NCBI GenBank assembly: GCA_051453625.1
Contig: JBOZIK010000001.1
Location: forward strand, 89,090,776-89,154,775
DNA: 64,000 bases
Direction of reading: 5' to 3'
From: Welwitschia mirabilis
Lineage: Eukaryota; Gnetophyta; Gnetopsida; Welwitschiales
A program made the translations under genes and the position numbers. Positions 1 through 10,637 of the stretch are shown piece after piece. Under the pieces are notes generated by a model. It was not told the DNA's origin, searched no databases, and worked only from the letters and a program-made list of their open reading frames with translations. Positions within the stretch are counted from its first letter, which is position 1. Each line of letters begins with the position of its first letter.

Positions 1-1354
1 CACACCTCTAAATATCCTTAACCTATAAAAATAGTTGTTTTAGAGTGATAATATTCGCAACTATATTAGATGCTTCTCTCAAGGTAGCACTCTCTTCTCC
101 TCAGGGATTATAGAAAATTAATGTTCAAAAGTGCTCTCAAGCACTTGTCTGATCTCAAGAAGCACAAATATGTAAGGGTTTCCTTGTACTTTAAAATCCA
201 TGAAAAAGAGACCCTAGAAAGAGAGATAGATAAAATGACTTTGAATTAGAAATAAAATATTATTCCAATAGAGAAATACCAAAACTAAAATGAAATAAGA
301 ACAAGCCTAAAATGATATGCCAAGTGTAGTCACTTAAGTTCTTTGTTGATGTAGTTACCCTTAAGTTCAAATATTACAATTGTAATAGTAGATTAGCATG
401 GAAATAAAATATGTCTCTAGTGATAGCTTTCTTTAGTTAAGTTTGAGATATTTTAACCTGTGTAGTTCAAAAAATGATTTTATCAAAAGAAGTTCTTTAA
501 ACATTTTTCTTTATGTTTTTATTCCTTCTAAAGTAGTTTGGTTCATTAACCTAGTGAAATGGCTATTTGAATTAGTTTGAATTCTTTTCAATACTATAAA
601 TGGCTATTTTCCATCATTCAATGGCTATTTTATTTTACATAAATTTTTGATATAGAGGTCTTTAATCTCATAGACATCTTTCAAAAAGATGTCTTTAATT
701 CTGATAGACTTCTTTTAGGTAGATCCTTCAACATGACAGATGTCTTTAGTAAACTTACTTAGTTCAATGAGCTCAAACTACTATTTCTATGAACTTACGA
801 AATCAATAATTTATTATGCATAACCTTCTTAGATACCCAAAAAATAGATCACTACTACCATCCTACTAATACAGATTGCCTTCTATCACCCGCTTTAGTT
901 TAATAAACATATTTTATATCATATATGTCTTTAGTTAGTATCATTAATATAGATGCCTTTCCATTAATAGATGTTTTTATTTTATTTCACATTTATTTTT
1001 TATGTAGACATCTTCCATCCTATAGATGTCATTTTTTCTTGTTTTGGTTTAGTTTTAATGTAGACATCTTTCATCTTATAAACATCTTTCTTCTATTTCT
1101 AGTTTAGTTTTAGCATACATGTCTTCCATCCTATAACTGTATTTCTTATAGATGTATTTCATATTATAGATGTCTATAACTTAAACCTATTCAAGCTTCA
1201 TGAACTTTTAGTTAAATTATCTATGATCCTGAGTCCTTTGAGGGAACCCTATTAAGTATCATGCTAATTTAAAAGGTATTCTCAATTCATTATTTTCACA
1301 CCAAATACATTTCATTGGACCCCTGAAATCATCAAAACTTGGATTCGATCAATA
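1..1354 (-). repeat. Cop 3' LTR, left end outside window
   Basis: Direct repeat of about 46390-47749, recognisable along its whole length (for example the shared run CAAGCCTAAAATGA near 303 and 46711). It ends at GATCAATA, where the partner ends TATCAACA, and is followed at once by a pyrimidine tract, as expected for the 3' LTR of a minus-strand element. It is dense in AGATGTCTTT-like 10-mers in both orientations, including a perfect hairpin at 672-694. I infer that roughly 140 bases are missing beyond base 1. The small plus-strand ORF near 925-1107 is made of these motifs and is not a gene. Confidence 0.8.
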
Positions 1355-1372
1355 ATCTCCCCATTTTTTATG
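1355..1372 (-). other. Cop polypurine tract
   Basis: The plus strand reads ATCTCCCCATTTTTTATG, so the minus strand carries a purine-rich AAAAAATGGGGAGAT tract directly abutting the 3' LTR. This is the expected primer for plus-strand DNA synthesis. Confidence 0.65.
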
Positions 1373-4240
1373 ATTTTTAAGACTTGAAAAATACCATTAG
1401 TATGAGCTCTAACAATTATAGTTATGATATCACAAGGATAAGTATATATCAAACTTGTATACTACCTACCATAGAAATATAATAAAGTTTATTCAAAACA
1501 TAAGTGCATCAAAAATTTCAATGATTAAAAACATGGTAAACCATCATACAAACATGCAATATTTAATAACCATTGTTAGTGTTAATACTAATTCATCATA
1601 GTCATGAAAAATGTGTAATCTAATAAATATACTCAAGTAAAATATGAGAAAATAGTAATAACAATAAAAAAATAAGAAATATGCACCAAAAAAACTCATA
1701 AATTAGCATCAAGCATGATTTTACTCATAAGAAAGTCCAACCAACATCTCATCTCTACCTACCTCCAAACTCATACAAATGTCCAGATAGATTTGTCATA
1801 TTCTTCCCCTTTTAAAACTAAGTAAAAAGCCTAATTATTAAGAGTAAAGTTATTGGCATAGAGGTATCCATCCCTACATCATTACTACCATCATCACTAT
1901 CATGAATAGTGGAATTCTAAATGGTATAAAAGGATGATGATGTAGGTGGAGGTGTGTGTAATTTTCTCAATAGCCTTTATGATGACTCTCCATGATACTA
2001 TGAGGTATCTCTTCTCATACAAATATACTTTTAAGGGGTAATGGAGGTATTGAAGGTACTGGCTATATCCATAGTAGCAAAACCAAATCTAAAAGATGGA
2101 GTAATACTAAGTGACAAAGCATGGATGGGAGGTTGTAGTGATGGTAAAGATGGGAAACAAGGTGGTGAGGGAATAGACAATTGTAATGGAGCTAGTAGTG
2201 ATGAAGAAGGCTATGTAGGATGCAAATAGGAAGGTTATATTTCAGTCTATAAAAGATAAGTGACTCATCATCCAAATCATCTAACTCATAATAATGCNNN
2301 NNNNNNNNNNNNNNNNNNNNNNNNNNNNNNNNNNNNNNNNNNNNNNNNNNNNNNNNNNNNNNNNNNNNNNNNNNNNNNNNNNNNNNNNNNNNNNTATAAC
2401 TAGTACCTCAAGATCCTAAAGTCTCCTTTGTCTCTAATACCTCCTCTGAATCTAATCATGAGGGATTCCCGATGGTCTCCCAACTATTAGCTAGTGCTTT
2501 CCTCTTATTGGTTATGTCTCTATGTTTTTTCAATCATAACAGACTCCCATCAACCTTCCTAACCATCTTCACAATGGTACAAAGACCGTTATTTGCTAAG
2601 AAAAAATTGTATAACTTAATAGATTTAGATCTATTGAGTTGTTTCTTTGAAGATCTTCTATTTGTACACCCACTCCCTCTAACTCTCCTTAGCTGAATTG
2701 AAGCACAACTCTTTTCACTAAACTTTGAGAGTAGCTTATTTAGCCATATTAGATTTACATTAGATACTATAATGCTAACATTACTAATGATAAGGATAAT
2801 CAAACATGGATGACCCAAAATTTATCCTTTGTAAAGTAATATTATAATGTCCAAGCACAATAGAAATCCAAAGTCAATATTAAACACTTTGAGGAAGTAA
2901 TATATAACAAATGTTTACATAGGATTACAATATCTACAGCTACCTACTTTAATCAAAATATTATAAAATAAAATCAAGCTCAAAATAAAGGCATCAGAAA
3001 CCATATCTTTCCACTTAACATTTTCATGAAAATCCCTTTTTAAATTGCTATAAATAATAGTGGTTAAGCTACATCATGCATAAACAATTGAGGGAGATCA
3101 GATTAATCTATATCAAGTAGAATATTAATGATAATAGAATATAAACATAAAGAAGGACAAAAATAAAGAAGTACCTTTGATTTATATCTGAAAGTTTCTT
3201 GTAAAGTTATCAATTTCATCAATGTTCATATAAAACTCATGCAACACTATATTGAAATTTTAAACTATTATTTTCTATTCAAGATGAGATTTATATGCTA
3301 GAATCTAGTCCTTTTTTATGCTTATAAAAACTCTTTTTTTGTTTTTGCAATAATAGAATTTTTTATCCATGAGTTAAACCTTTCTTCACTAATTAGTGAT
3401 AGAAATGAGAATCATACTGAGGTACCTATTATTGTTGGACAATATCCTTATCTTTGATAGAGGTAGAGGGATTTCTTCTCACAATTATGAACAATATAAT
3501 AGAAAGAAACTAAAAAAAAAAAAGAAAAATAATATAAAAACCAAAAAATATCCACCTTTGCGAGATGTTTGCCTATTCTTGCTTACTATGAAAACTTATA
3601 TCAAAACAAAGATGTTTAAAAAATAACTCTTAAAAACATTGATAAGAACAACTACTAAATGAAGAAGTAAAAATAAGAGTTGGTAATCCCTTTCTTTCTT
3701 AAAGAGAGCCTAAAACCATAGTTTTAATATGTATTTTTATTTTTAAAATCACAATGCCAAAGATATCTACACCTTGAAAGATTTCTAAAATAAAATAATA
3801 GATTTCTATCAGTTAGAAATATTTTTACTTATCTAAAAAATGTCTATCTTGCTTTACTAACTACTAACATTTAAAGACACCTATAACATGAAATACATCT
3901 TTACTATAAACATATATAGATTAAAAGACATCTTTACAATACACATCTGTAGATTGTAGAATGTCTTTATCATAGATAATTATAGATATAAAAGACATCT
4001 AATTTGTATTTCTAAAGACTTATGTATCTTCTACAACTAATGTCATTGTTAGAAAATTTTAACTTAAAAAGATAAGATTAAAAAACATATACGCTAATCC
4101 TATAAATAATAAAACTTTATTCAAAATCAAAATGATAATACAAGATAAACTTCAAGTACCTACTACCATTATCTCAACTTATAAAAAATAACATAAGTAA
4201 TATGTTGAGTTAATATTAAAAATAATTAATTAACAACTTA
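1373..4240 (-). other. Cop region between pol and 3' LTR, no recognised gene
   Basis: About 2.9 kb lies between the end of Cop RNase H and the polypurine tract, unusually long for a plain copia element. SIRE-type copia elements carry an env-like frame here, so this is a candidate position for one. What is visible is short minus-strand frames only: a basic stretch at 2534-2818 containing RSSKKQLNRSKS, and a Pro/Ser/Leu-rich translation opposite 2041-2229. There is a 97-base gap at 2298-2394. I see no clear transmembrane or coiled-coil domain. The 3860-4030 part carries the same AGATGTCTTT-like motifs as the LTR. A nested unrecognised insertion is also possible. Confidence 0.4.
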
Positions 4241-4254
4241 CTTGACTAGGCAAG

Positions 4255-5497
4255 ACCTAACCCCCATATTCTAGCATAGCTTGAAGAGCCTTTCTTCCCT
4301 CAATGTCTTAGTAAATACATTAGTTGGTTGATTCTCCATCTTTACATATTCTAATGCAGTATTCCTATTTTATACATGTTTTTAAAGGAATTTATATCTA
4401 ATTTCAATATTCTTTATTCTAGAATGCTAAATGGAATTCTTTGATATGTTGATTGCACTCTTGTTATCAATATAGATTCGAATGATTTTCATTTTAATTT
4501 TAAAATCATTTTAGGTTTTCTTTATCCGGAGAACTTATGTGTAATAAATTCTAACAACAATGTACTTATCTTTAACAGTTGAGAGAGTGAATGAATTATG
4601 CTTTTTGCTACTCCATGAAATCAAATATTTTCCCAATAGGTGGTAACCTTTACTTATGATTCTTTTATAATCCTTGCAATCTACCCAATCTATACCACAA
4701 TATGCAACAAGATCAAGGTAAAGGTCTTTTGAGTATCAAAGGCCCCAATTAATAGTACCATTCAAATAATAAAATAATCTTTTAATAATAGTAATATGTG
4801 ACTTTCTAAGGTCACTTTTATAATGAGAAAAAAATACCTACACTCAACAAAATATCTGGTTTACTAATATTAAGATAAAGAAGATTACCAATCATACCTC
4901 AATATAGCTTTTAATTGAAATTCTTATCATGCTTATCCTTGTCCAATTTTATGCCTTATTTATAGGTGTATCTTTTACCTTATAATCCTCTAACCTATAT
5001 TTGAATAATAAATTCTTAATATATTAGTTTTAAAAATGAATGTATTTTGTTTATATTACACAACTTGTAGATCCAATAAGTTACTTATTTTTTCCATAAG
5101 GCTTATTTCAAATTCATCCTGCATAATTCTGATAAACTTCTTACATAATACTTCATTAGTAGCACTAAATATAATGTCATATACATAAATTTGCATTATA
5201 GTAAAGTTTTTACCATCCATTTTTATAAACAAGATGGCATTAAATGTACATCTTTTGAATTTATTCTCTATTAGGTGATCTAAAAGCCTTTCACACCAAG
5301 TTATAAGAGCTTATTTAAGTTTATAAAAAGCCCTTTTTAGTTTATAAACATGATTTTAGTTATGGGAATTAATAAAACCTTTAAGTTATTCAACATATAT
5401 GTCTTATTTTAATACTACATACAAGAATGTTCTTAACATCCATCTAGAAGAGCTTGAATGCCTTTGATATATGGAAAATCTAGAATAATTCTAATTG
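4255..5497 (-). pseudogene. Cop pol, C-terminal reverse transcriptase and RNase H remnant
   Basis: Minus-strand translation, interrupted by stops and frameshifts, gives the copia order. The RT palm starts at ESIRIILDFPYIKGI (about 5455-5500). The catalytic strand is QIYVYDIIFSATNE (about 5145-5195), where the usual YVDD has become YVYD, so a catalytic Asp is lost. RNase H follows with IYIDNKSAINISKN (4435-4477), HSRIKNIEIRYKF (about 4380-4430) and a terminal FTKTLREERLFKL (about 4275-4316). These are standard landmarks of Ty1/copia pol. The frame is cut at 5498 by Gy-P; the missing upstream RT part is at 26431-26760 and 41236-41540. Not functional. Confidence 0.88.
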
Positions 5498-5502
5498 ATT
5501 CC
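5498..5502. repeat. Target-site duplication ATTCC, left copy (Gy-P)
   Basis: ATTCC lies just left of the Gy-P 5' LTR. The same five bases follow the 3' LTR at 26426-26430 and 41231-41235. Removing the element and one copy rejoins the Cop RT reading frame at VACME/ESIR, the conserved VARxEAIR segment. Confidence 0.8.
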
Positions 5503-6821
5503 TATTAACATGTAAAAATTTGCCCATATATCAAGTGTTTTAGACCAACTTATTGTAAATGAAGACATTAATTTAATTTTTAATCATAAAAGATGTCTTC
5601 TATTATTTTTAAAATAAAATTTAATATTATGCTTTTCTCTATGATAATTGTAGATCTTTAGTCACGTTTTGGAACACATGGTAGAAGATGGATACAATTG
5701 CATAAAATAAATAGTAGAAATAAAGATATGAGGTGATAACATGTAGCAATAGCATTTGAAGACATATGGTAGAGGCATGTGGAGGTGATAATAAAGACAT
5801 ATGGTGATAGAAATAATTAGGAGAGGCATCCAACTCTAAAGACCACATGTTGAACTCCTCATGACGAAGATTTCACCTAGTGCTATATGATGATCTTCAC
5901 CAAATTCTATGAGACAACCTCCACCAAATTTTAAATAATGAAGATTCTATATAATGCTAAGGATAGCACCACATGCTATAAGATATAATTTTATCTATAC
6001 AATGCTAAATGACAAATATTTTGCCTAATGTTATAAGCCAAATGCTCTCAATGATATTAATCCTACCCTCATTTATAAAAGGATCTTAATCTCTCATTTG
6101 TAATTATCCTTGATTTGGGTAAGGCACATGATCTTTAGAGTATCAAAGTGTAATGTCCTTTTGAGTACTTTCTTGAGGAGTGAGATTGTTTCAAGTAGCT
6201 TAAGGAGTCCTTCCTATACCTTCATCTTTGATGTAATGTATGTATTTCTAATTCAATAATTCAAAGTTATTTCCTTTTTATTGTTAGTTTCAAATTAAAT
6301 ATTTTACTAGGAATAATTAAGAGATAATATAACTATTAAATTTACTTTGATCAGTTGAGTGAATTTATTTTATTAGTTAATTTATACTCTTAATAGTTTT
6401 ATGATCTTACACACAGTTAGTTCATACTTTGCATTTTTACTCTATGGCTGTAAGGGATCATTGACAATTGAGTTTATCAACATAAAAATGGTAAATGAAA
6501 TTATGTCACCATGATTCAATCCTTTACACTTGATGGTTTGAGTTTTTATTTTAGGATAGTATTGTGTATGATCAAATAATGACTTGCATGAGAATAAATC
6601 AAATGACTTAAAAATTTCTTGCTTTCTACTTTACCAATAAACTTTTAAACAAAATCTTAACTTCCTCTTCTTTTACTTTTCTTCTTTTTTGTTCTTTTGT
6701 AACTTGTAAATTAGCAATAGCTAGTGCAATTTCTATTTACTCAACACCAATTATCCTTGTGAAAGAATGATAAATGAGTTTTTAACTTAGTTTAAATCTA
6801 GATATTATTAAGTAATGAATA
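5503..6821 (+). repeat. Gy-P 5' LTR
   Basis: About 1.32 kb, aligning over its full length with 25120-26425 and 39910-41230. It starts TATTAACATG (TG decayed to TA) and ends GAATA (CA decayed to TA). Upstream of the TATA box it holds short sub-repeats around AATGCTATAAGA. The minus-strand ORF near 5639-5848 is a shadow inside this LTR. Confidence 0.85.
6071..6082 (+). promoter_or_regulatory. Gy-P LTR core promoter (TATA box)
   Basis: TTTATAAAAGG follows a C-rich CCTACCCTC stretch. The same place in the other LTRs reads CTTATAAAAGG (11238-11248 and 25691-25701). The unit 3 copy (near 40498) has decayed to CTAATAAAAG. Position and sequence fit the U3/R promoter of an LTR element. Confidence 0.6.
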
Positions 6822-6826
6822 GATTT

Positions 6827-6844
6827 TAGCATCATTGTTGGGGA
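6827..6844 (+). other. Gy-P primer-binding site (tRNA-Asp)
   Basis: TAGCATCATTGTTGGGGA sits five bases after the LTR. The canonical Athila/Tat site complementary to plant tRNA-Asp is TGGCGCCGTTGCCGGGGA. All six differences are C-to-T or G-to-A transitions. Confidence 0.85.
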
Positions 6845-7728
6845 GAATGGCATCATAGCTACTCAAAATGAGCAAACTTTTCTTTCTTATAAGTTTTTAG
6901 TTAGATTTTATTTTTCTAGTGATGGGTACTGGTTTCTTCTAGTGATACTTGAACTAGTTCTTTTTCTCTTTCTTTCTTTCTTTTTTTTTTGTTGCCCTAT
7001 TGTTGACACTAGTTAATTGTAGTAATACCCAAATTGGTTCAATTTTAAATTTTCTTTTATTTTTTATCTAACTCGTTTTTGTGTGTAGGACTAATAGTTT
7101 GTTTTTAGGATGTCTTAAGGAGAAAACTTAAAATTTTAACTTATGTTATATGCTTTTAGTTTTTTATATATTTTTTATTTTGGTTTCTGTGTGAGCCTAC
7201 TAATAAAAATGTTAAAAACTTAAAAATATTTAATAAAATTTTTATTAAGAGTAAATTGATTTGTGTTGTTAATTTTCTTTTTCTTTTTCTTTTTTTTTTT
7301 GTGACCCTATAATGTTATTCAATGCATGAGATATTTGCAAGATTCTATGTTTTTGCTGTAACTAAAATTCTCATTCTAAATGGTGCTATTACCCTGACTC
7401 ACTAACATTACTAGCTATTTTGCATAGAAACCTCTCATTCTTCATAGAAGTCTTTTTCCTAACTTAGTAAAACTATTTGAATATCAAGCCCCTTTGAAAA
7501 ACCAAAAATTAATAAAAACATGAATTTTTTCATAAATTTCATAGTTTGTTTCTTAAAAATTTTATTATGAGCTAGGTATAAAATTCATTAGAAATTCCTT
7601 CAGAACCCCACTTTACCCATGTAAACTATGATAATCCTTACAATACTTCAAATTGAATTTAACTTAAAATTGTAGGTGCTTACATTTAACCTCAGAAAAC
7701 TTTAAGGAACTTCATCTAATCTAAAAGC
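6845..7728 (+). other. Gy-P leader, present only in the first copy
   Basis: Untranslated leader with a pyrimidine run (TTTC repeats near 6967-6991, T-run near 7290) and no usable frame. It ends where the tandem array begins: from 7729 on the sequence recurs at 22280 and 37156, but this leader does not. Confidence 0.6.
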
Positions 7729-7949
7729 CACTTTTCTTACCCTTTTCCATCCCCTCCTTATTCATTTGACTAATAACCACCACATATGAATCAAACTTCC
7801 TATCTTATAATACCTTACTTTCAATAAGAATTTGATTTCACACCTTTCATTACACTTCATGACTCTTATCTTTTATCATTTCGTCCCTACAATCCATTGT
7901 CCTTTATTGATTAATAACCTTGATTCACCTCATTTCAAGAGAGAGTAAA

Positions 7950-8727
7950 AACTTTTATAGATACTTAAAACCAAATCAATCAAGAACATGAAAGAATTTT
8001 TAAACAACACTCATCTTCCCTAAGTAAGCTTGAGCATAATTTTTAAATATAGATTTCAAACCTCTAATAAATCACTTAAACTAATGCTTAAATCATGGAA
8101 ATCCTTAAGCAAAAAGAAGAAGACCTTCCTTCAATCTATAGATCTAAAAGCCTTGAAACTTTTGAAAGGATTAAGTGTTGTAAAACCAATAAACTCAAAT
8201 CACATCCAATGAGGAAGAAACAATGATTTTGAGTTTAGAAATGCATTAGTTAATGATCAATTATTTACAAGAAGTTTATACTCTAGAACAAGGTTAAACA
8301 TGTTAGAGGATGAATCAAAAAATGGACAACCATGTGAGGAAGGCTATATCTTAGAGAGTTCTACAATAAAGAATGAGTTATTAAGTGATACCAATAAAAA
8401 GAAAAATGACTTACAACCATTCTCACTTAAGCAATTACATGAGTAAAAACCTCATAGTAATTTTAATAAGAAAGAAAACATTAGTTAAGAACTAATTATT
8501 AATCCATCCCATGAGAACTCTTTTCAACAACTCAATGAACCACCCATTATGCCTTTACCTTTTACTAACCAAAACCCAAACCTTAATAAAATACATAAAA
8601 ATTCTATAGAATTGGAACCAACTTTCAAATATTTTGATTCCTTTGATGAAGTAATTTCCAATTCATTTTCATCTTCTTTCCAAAATGAGTTCTTGCAAGA
8701 GTTGTTGAATAAGCATAAATAAGCTAA
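7950..8727 (+). pseudogene. Gy-P internal reading frame, unknown function (unit 1)
   Basis: One plus-strand frame can be followed through a few stops from about 8224 to the stop at 8721: RNALVNDQLFTRSLYSR, PCEEGYILESSTIKNELL, NEPPIMPLPFTNQNPN, LEPTFKYFDSFDEV and a terminal FLQELLNKHK. The same words recur at 22780-23270 and 37670-38150, so it was coding when the element was active. Upstream (7950-8215) is a Lys-rich part. The product is acidic toward its end and lacks zinc-knuckle, protease and RT motifs. Its place after the leader is where gag would be, but I do not recognise it as gag. The minus-strand ORF at 8524-8796 is its shadow. Confidence 0.55.
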
Positions 8728-9330
8728 GGAATGAACTACTACTAATCTTAAATGCATAAAATTTTTTTCTTGTACTAATGTCCTTTTGTATTTCATAACC
8801 TATTACATAAAAATTTATTTGGATTCACTCCTATTTCAAAATGTTTCACAAAGTTTTGAATCATCTGATAGTCATTTCCATACTCTTAAGCCTCGATGCA
8901 CATATCACTTTAGATAATTTTTATCTTTTAGTTTAGATTTTTCTTGTAGGGTATTTTTTTTTTTAGGTTTGATTTATTTTGAAAAAAAATAAAAGACTTG
9001 AAAACATATGTACTTGATGGTCTCTCTTGCCTAAAACCTCATAGGTACTTCCATCTATACAATCATTGCTTTAAATGCTTTCACTTAGGAATCTCTAAAT
9101 TTTAGCCATTTAAGCCTTTCCATTTGTTCCTTTCATTTCCTAATAGATTCACTAAACCTATAAACCATCTATTCTAACCATTAATATATGAATTTCTAAG
9201 AGTTAATAATCTAAGTTAATGACCCTTAATCAAAAATCAATAATAAGTGATCTTGTTATCACCTGAGTAATGGTTAAGATTGAGTTTATTTATGGGTTTT
9301 GAAGGAAAAGTACACTTATTTTGAGTTTTT

Positions 9331-9644
9331 TAGTTAAAATCATGTTCACTTAAAAGTTTCTAATTTTAGAAACACTTTGTTGAAAATGTGGAATTTACCT
9401 TCCTTTGTATTCCTTAAGTCTAAAAGCCTTTAATGGGGATAAAATTTGTCTTAATTAGGCTAATGGGCTAATGAATCCTCTACATGTTAGTTAAAATCAT
9501 GTACACTTAAAATTCTTTAATTTTAGAAACACTTGATTGAAAATGTGGAATTTACCTTCCTTTGTATTCCTGAAGTCTAAAAGCCTTTAATGGGGATAAA
9601 ATTTGTCTTAATTAATCTAATGAGTTAATGAATCCTCAAATGTA
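9331..9644 (+). repeat. 157-bp tandem duplication private to unit 1
   Basis: Both copies start TAGTTAAAATCATGT (9331 and 9488) and run through TTTAATGGGGATAAAATTTG to an AATCCTC end. Units 2 and 3 have a single copy (near 23978 and 38757). The copies differ at few bases, so the event is younger than the array. Confidence 0.85.
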
Positions 9645-9738
9645 CATAAAAAATGATTATGGAAAGATGAAAAAAAGAAAAATAATATATCCATTCTCTA
9701 AATGAGCATAACATTCACCACTTAATTAGGTTTAATTA

Positions 9739-9843
9739 ACTACACAGGGGCCATGAATGTTCATTGACAATGCAACTCTAATGATCTAATTGTGACACCA
9801 ACTACATTTGGGCTATAAATGCTCACTAGCAATGTAGCACTAA
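9739..9843 (+). repeat. Diverged 61-bp tandem duplication in Gy-P
   Basis: ACTACACAGGGGCCATGAAT (9739) and ACTACATTTGGGCTATAAAT (9800) begin two related segments with shared CACTAGCAATG/CATTGACAATG cores. Also seen near 24225-24330 and 39010-39115, so it predates the triplication. Confidence 0.6.
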
Positions 9844-10620
9844 TTTTTGCATAAAACAACATTATTAACTTTGTTGGTAGAAAATGTCATAAGATTTAAT
9901 TTTTAATGTGATTCAAAGGCTTAAAAATAATGACATATGCAAAGGTAGAAATAGAAAATAAAGGAATAAAAAAGATGGAAATTGGAGGCTTTATGTTAGT
10001 CATTGTTTTTTAACTTTCATACTTAGGGTTTGCTATTATTTCTTAAATTCCTATAAATCAATTGATTAAAACTACACTTATTTGATATTGAGGTTCATTA
10101 AGAAAATAAAATTATAATAAAGGCCATTAACTTAGGTAGGTTCAATCATTTATTCTTTGGTTAATTATTAAGTCCATTATTACATTTTCATTATCCATCT
10201 CCATGATCCATTCCACCTCATCTACATCTTATAAAAATAAAACTTTAAGGTTTAGCTTTTAATTTATAATTTTTAGGAAGAAATAAAATAGTCACTTTAC
10301 ATTAGTTAGTTTTTTTCCTTTCATAGCTTAAGTACATTTCTTTACATCACTTTCAATAAAAAGGACAAAAAAATCTTTGTTATGCAATGTTTGCAAATGA
10401 TTTAAACCCTTTTTATCATAAACATAAAGGACATGGTTAAGTTTTAATTAGGGATATGACCTTTTTTTAACCAAAATTTTTATTTTAATGCCTTAATTTC
10501 TTAAAATTGGTTATAAAATTTTTCAAATTTGTATCATTTTCACACTTGAGAACTTTTCCTTTGATAATTATTACATGATTAAACATTTGGTTATCAACTT
10601 TTTGCTAAGGATCTAGTAAA

Positions 10621-10637
10621 ACTCTAGTTAGGGGATC
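10621..10637 (+). other. Gy-P polypurine tract (unit 1)
   Basis: TAGTTAGGGGAT directly precedes the LTR start TGTTAACAT. The same tract precedes the LTRs at 25120 and 39910. Confidence 0.65.

Larger units (their letters stand above)
8728..10620 (+). other. Gy-P 3' internal non-coding DNA (unit 1)
   Basis: No coding motif on either strand. It holds two duplications: a 157-bp one private to this unit (9331-9644) and a diverged 61-bp one (9739-9843) shared by all units. Poly-T and AT-rich runs are frequent. Confidence 0.6.

Noticed and set aside
925-1107. Hydrophobic 60-codon ORF
   Set aside because: Lies inside the Cop LTR and its frame is produced by AGATGTCTTT repeats; the partner LTR does not keep it open.
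2041-2229. Plus-strand 62-codon ORF with Asp/Gly-rich tail
   Set aside because: No homology recognised, lies in the antisense of Cop, no second copy to test it. Composition follows a purine-rich stretch.
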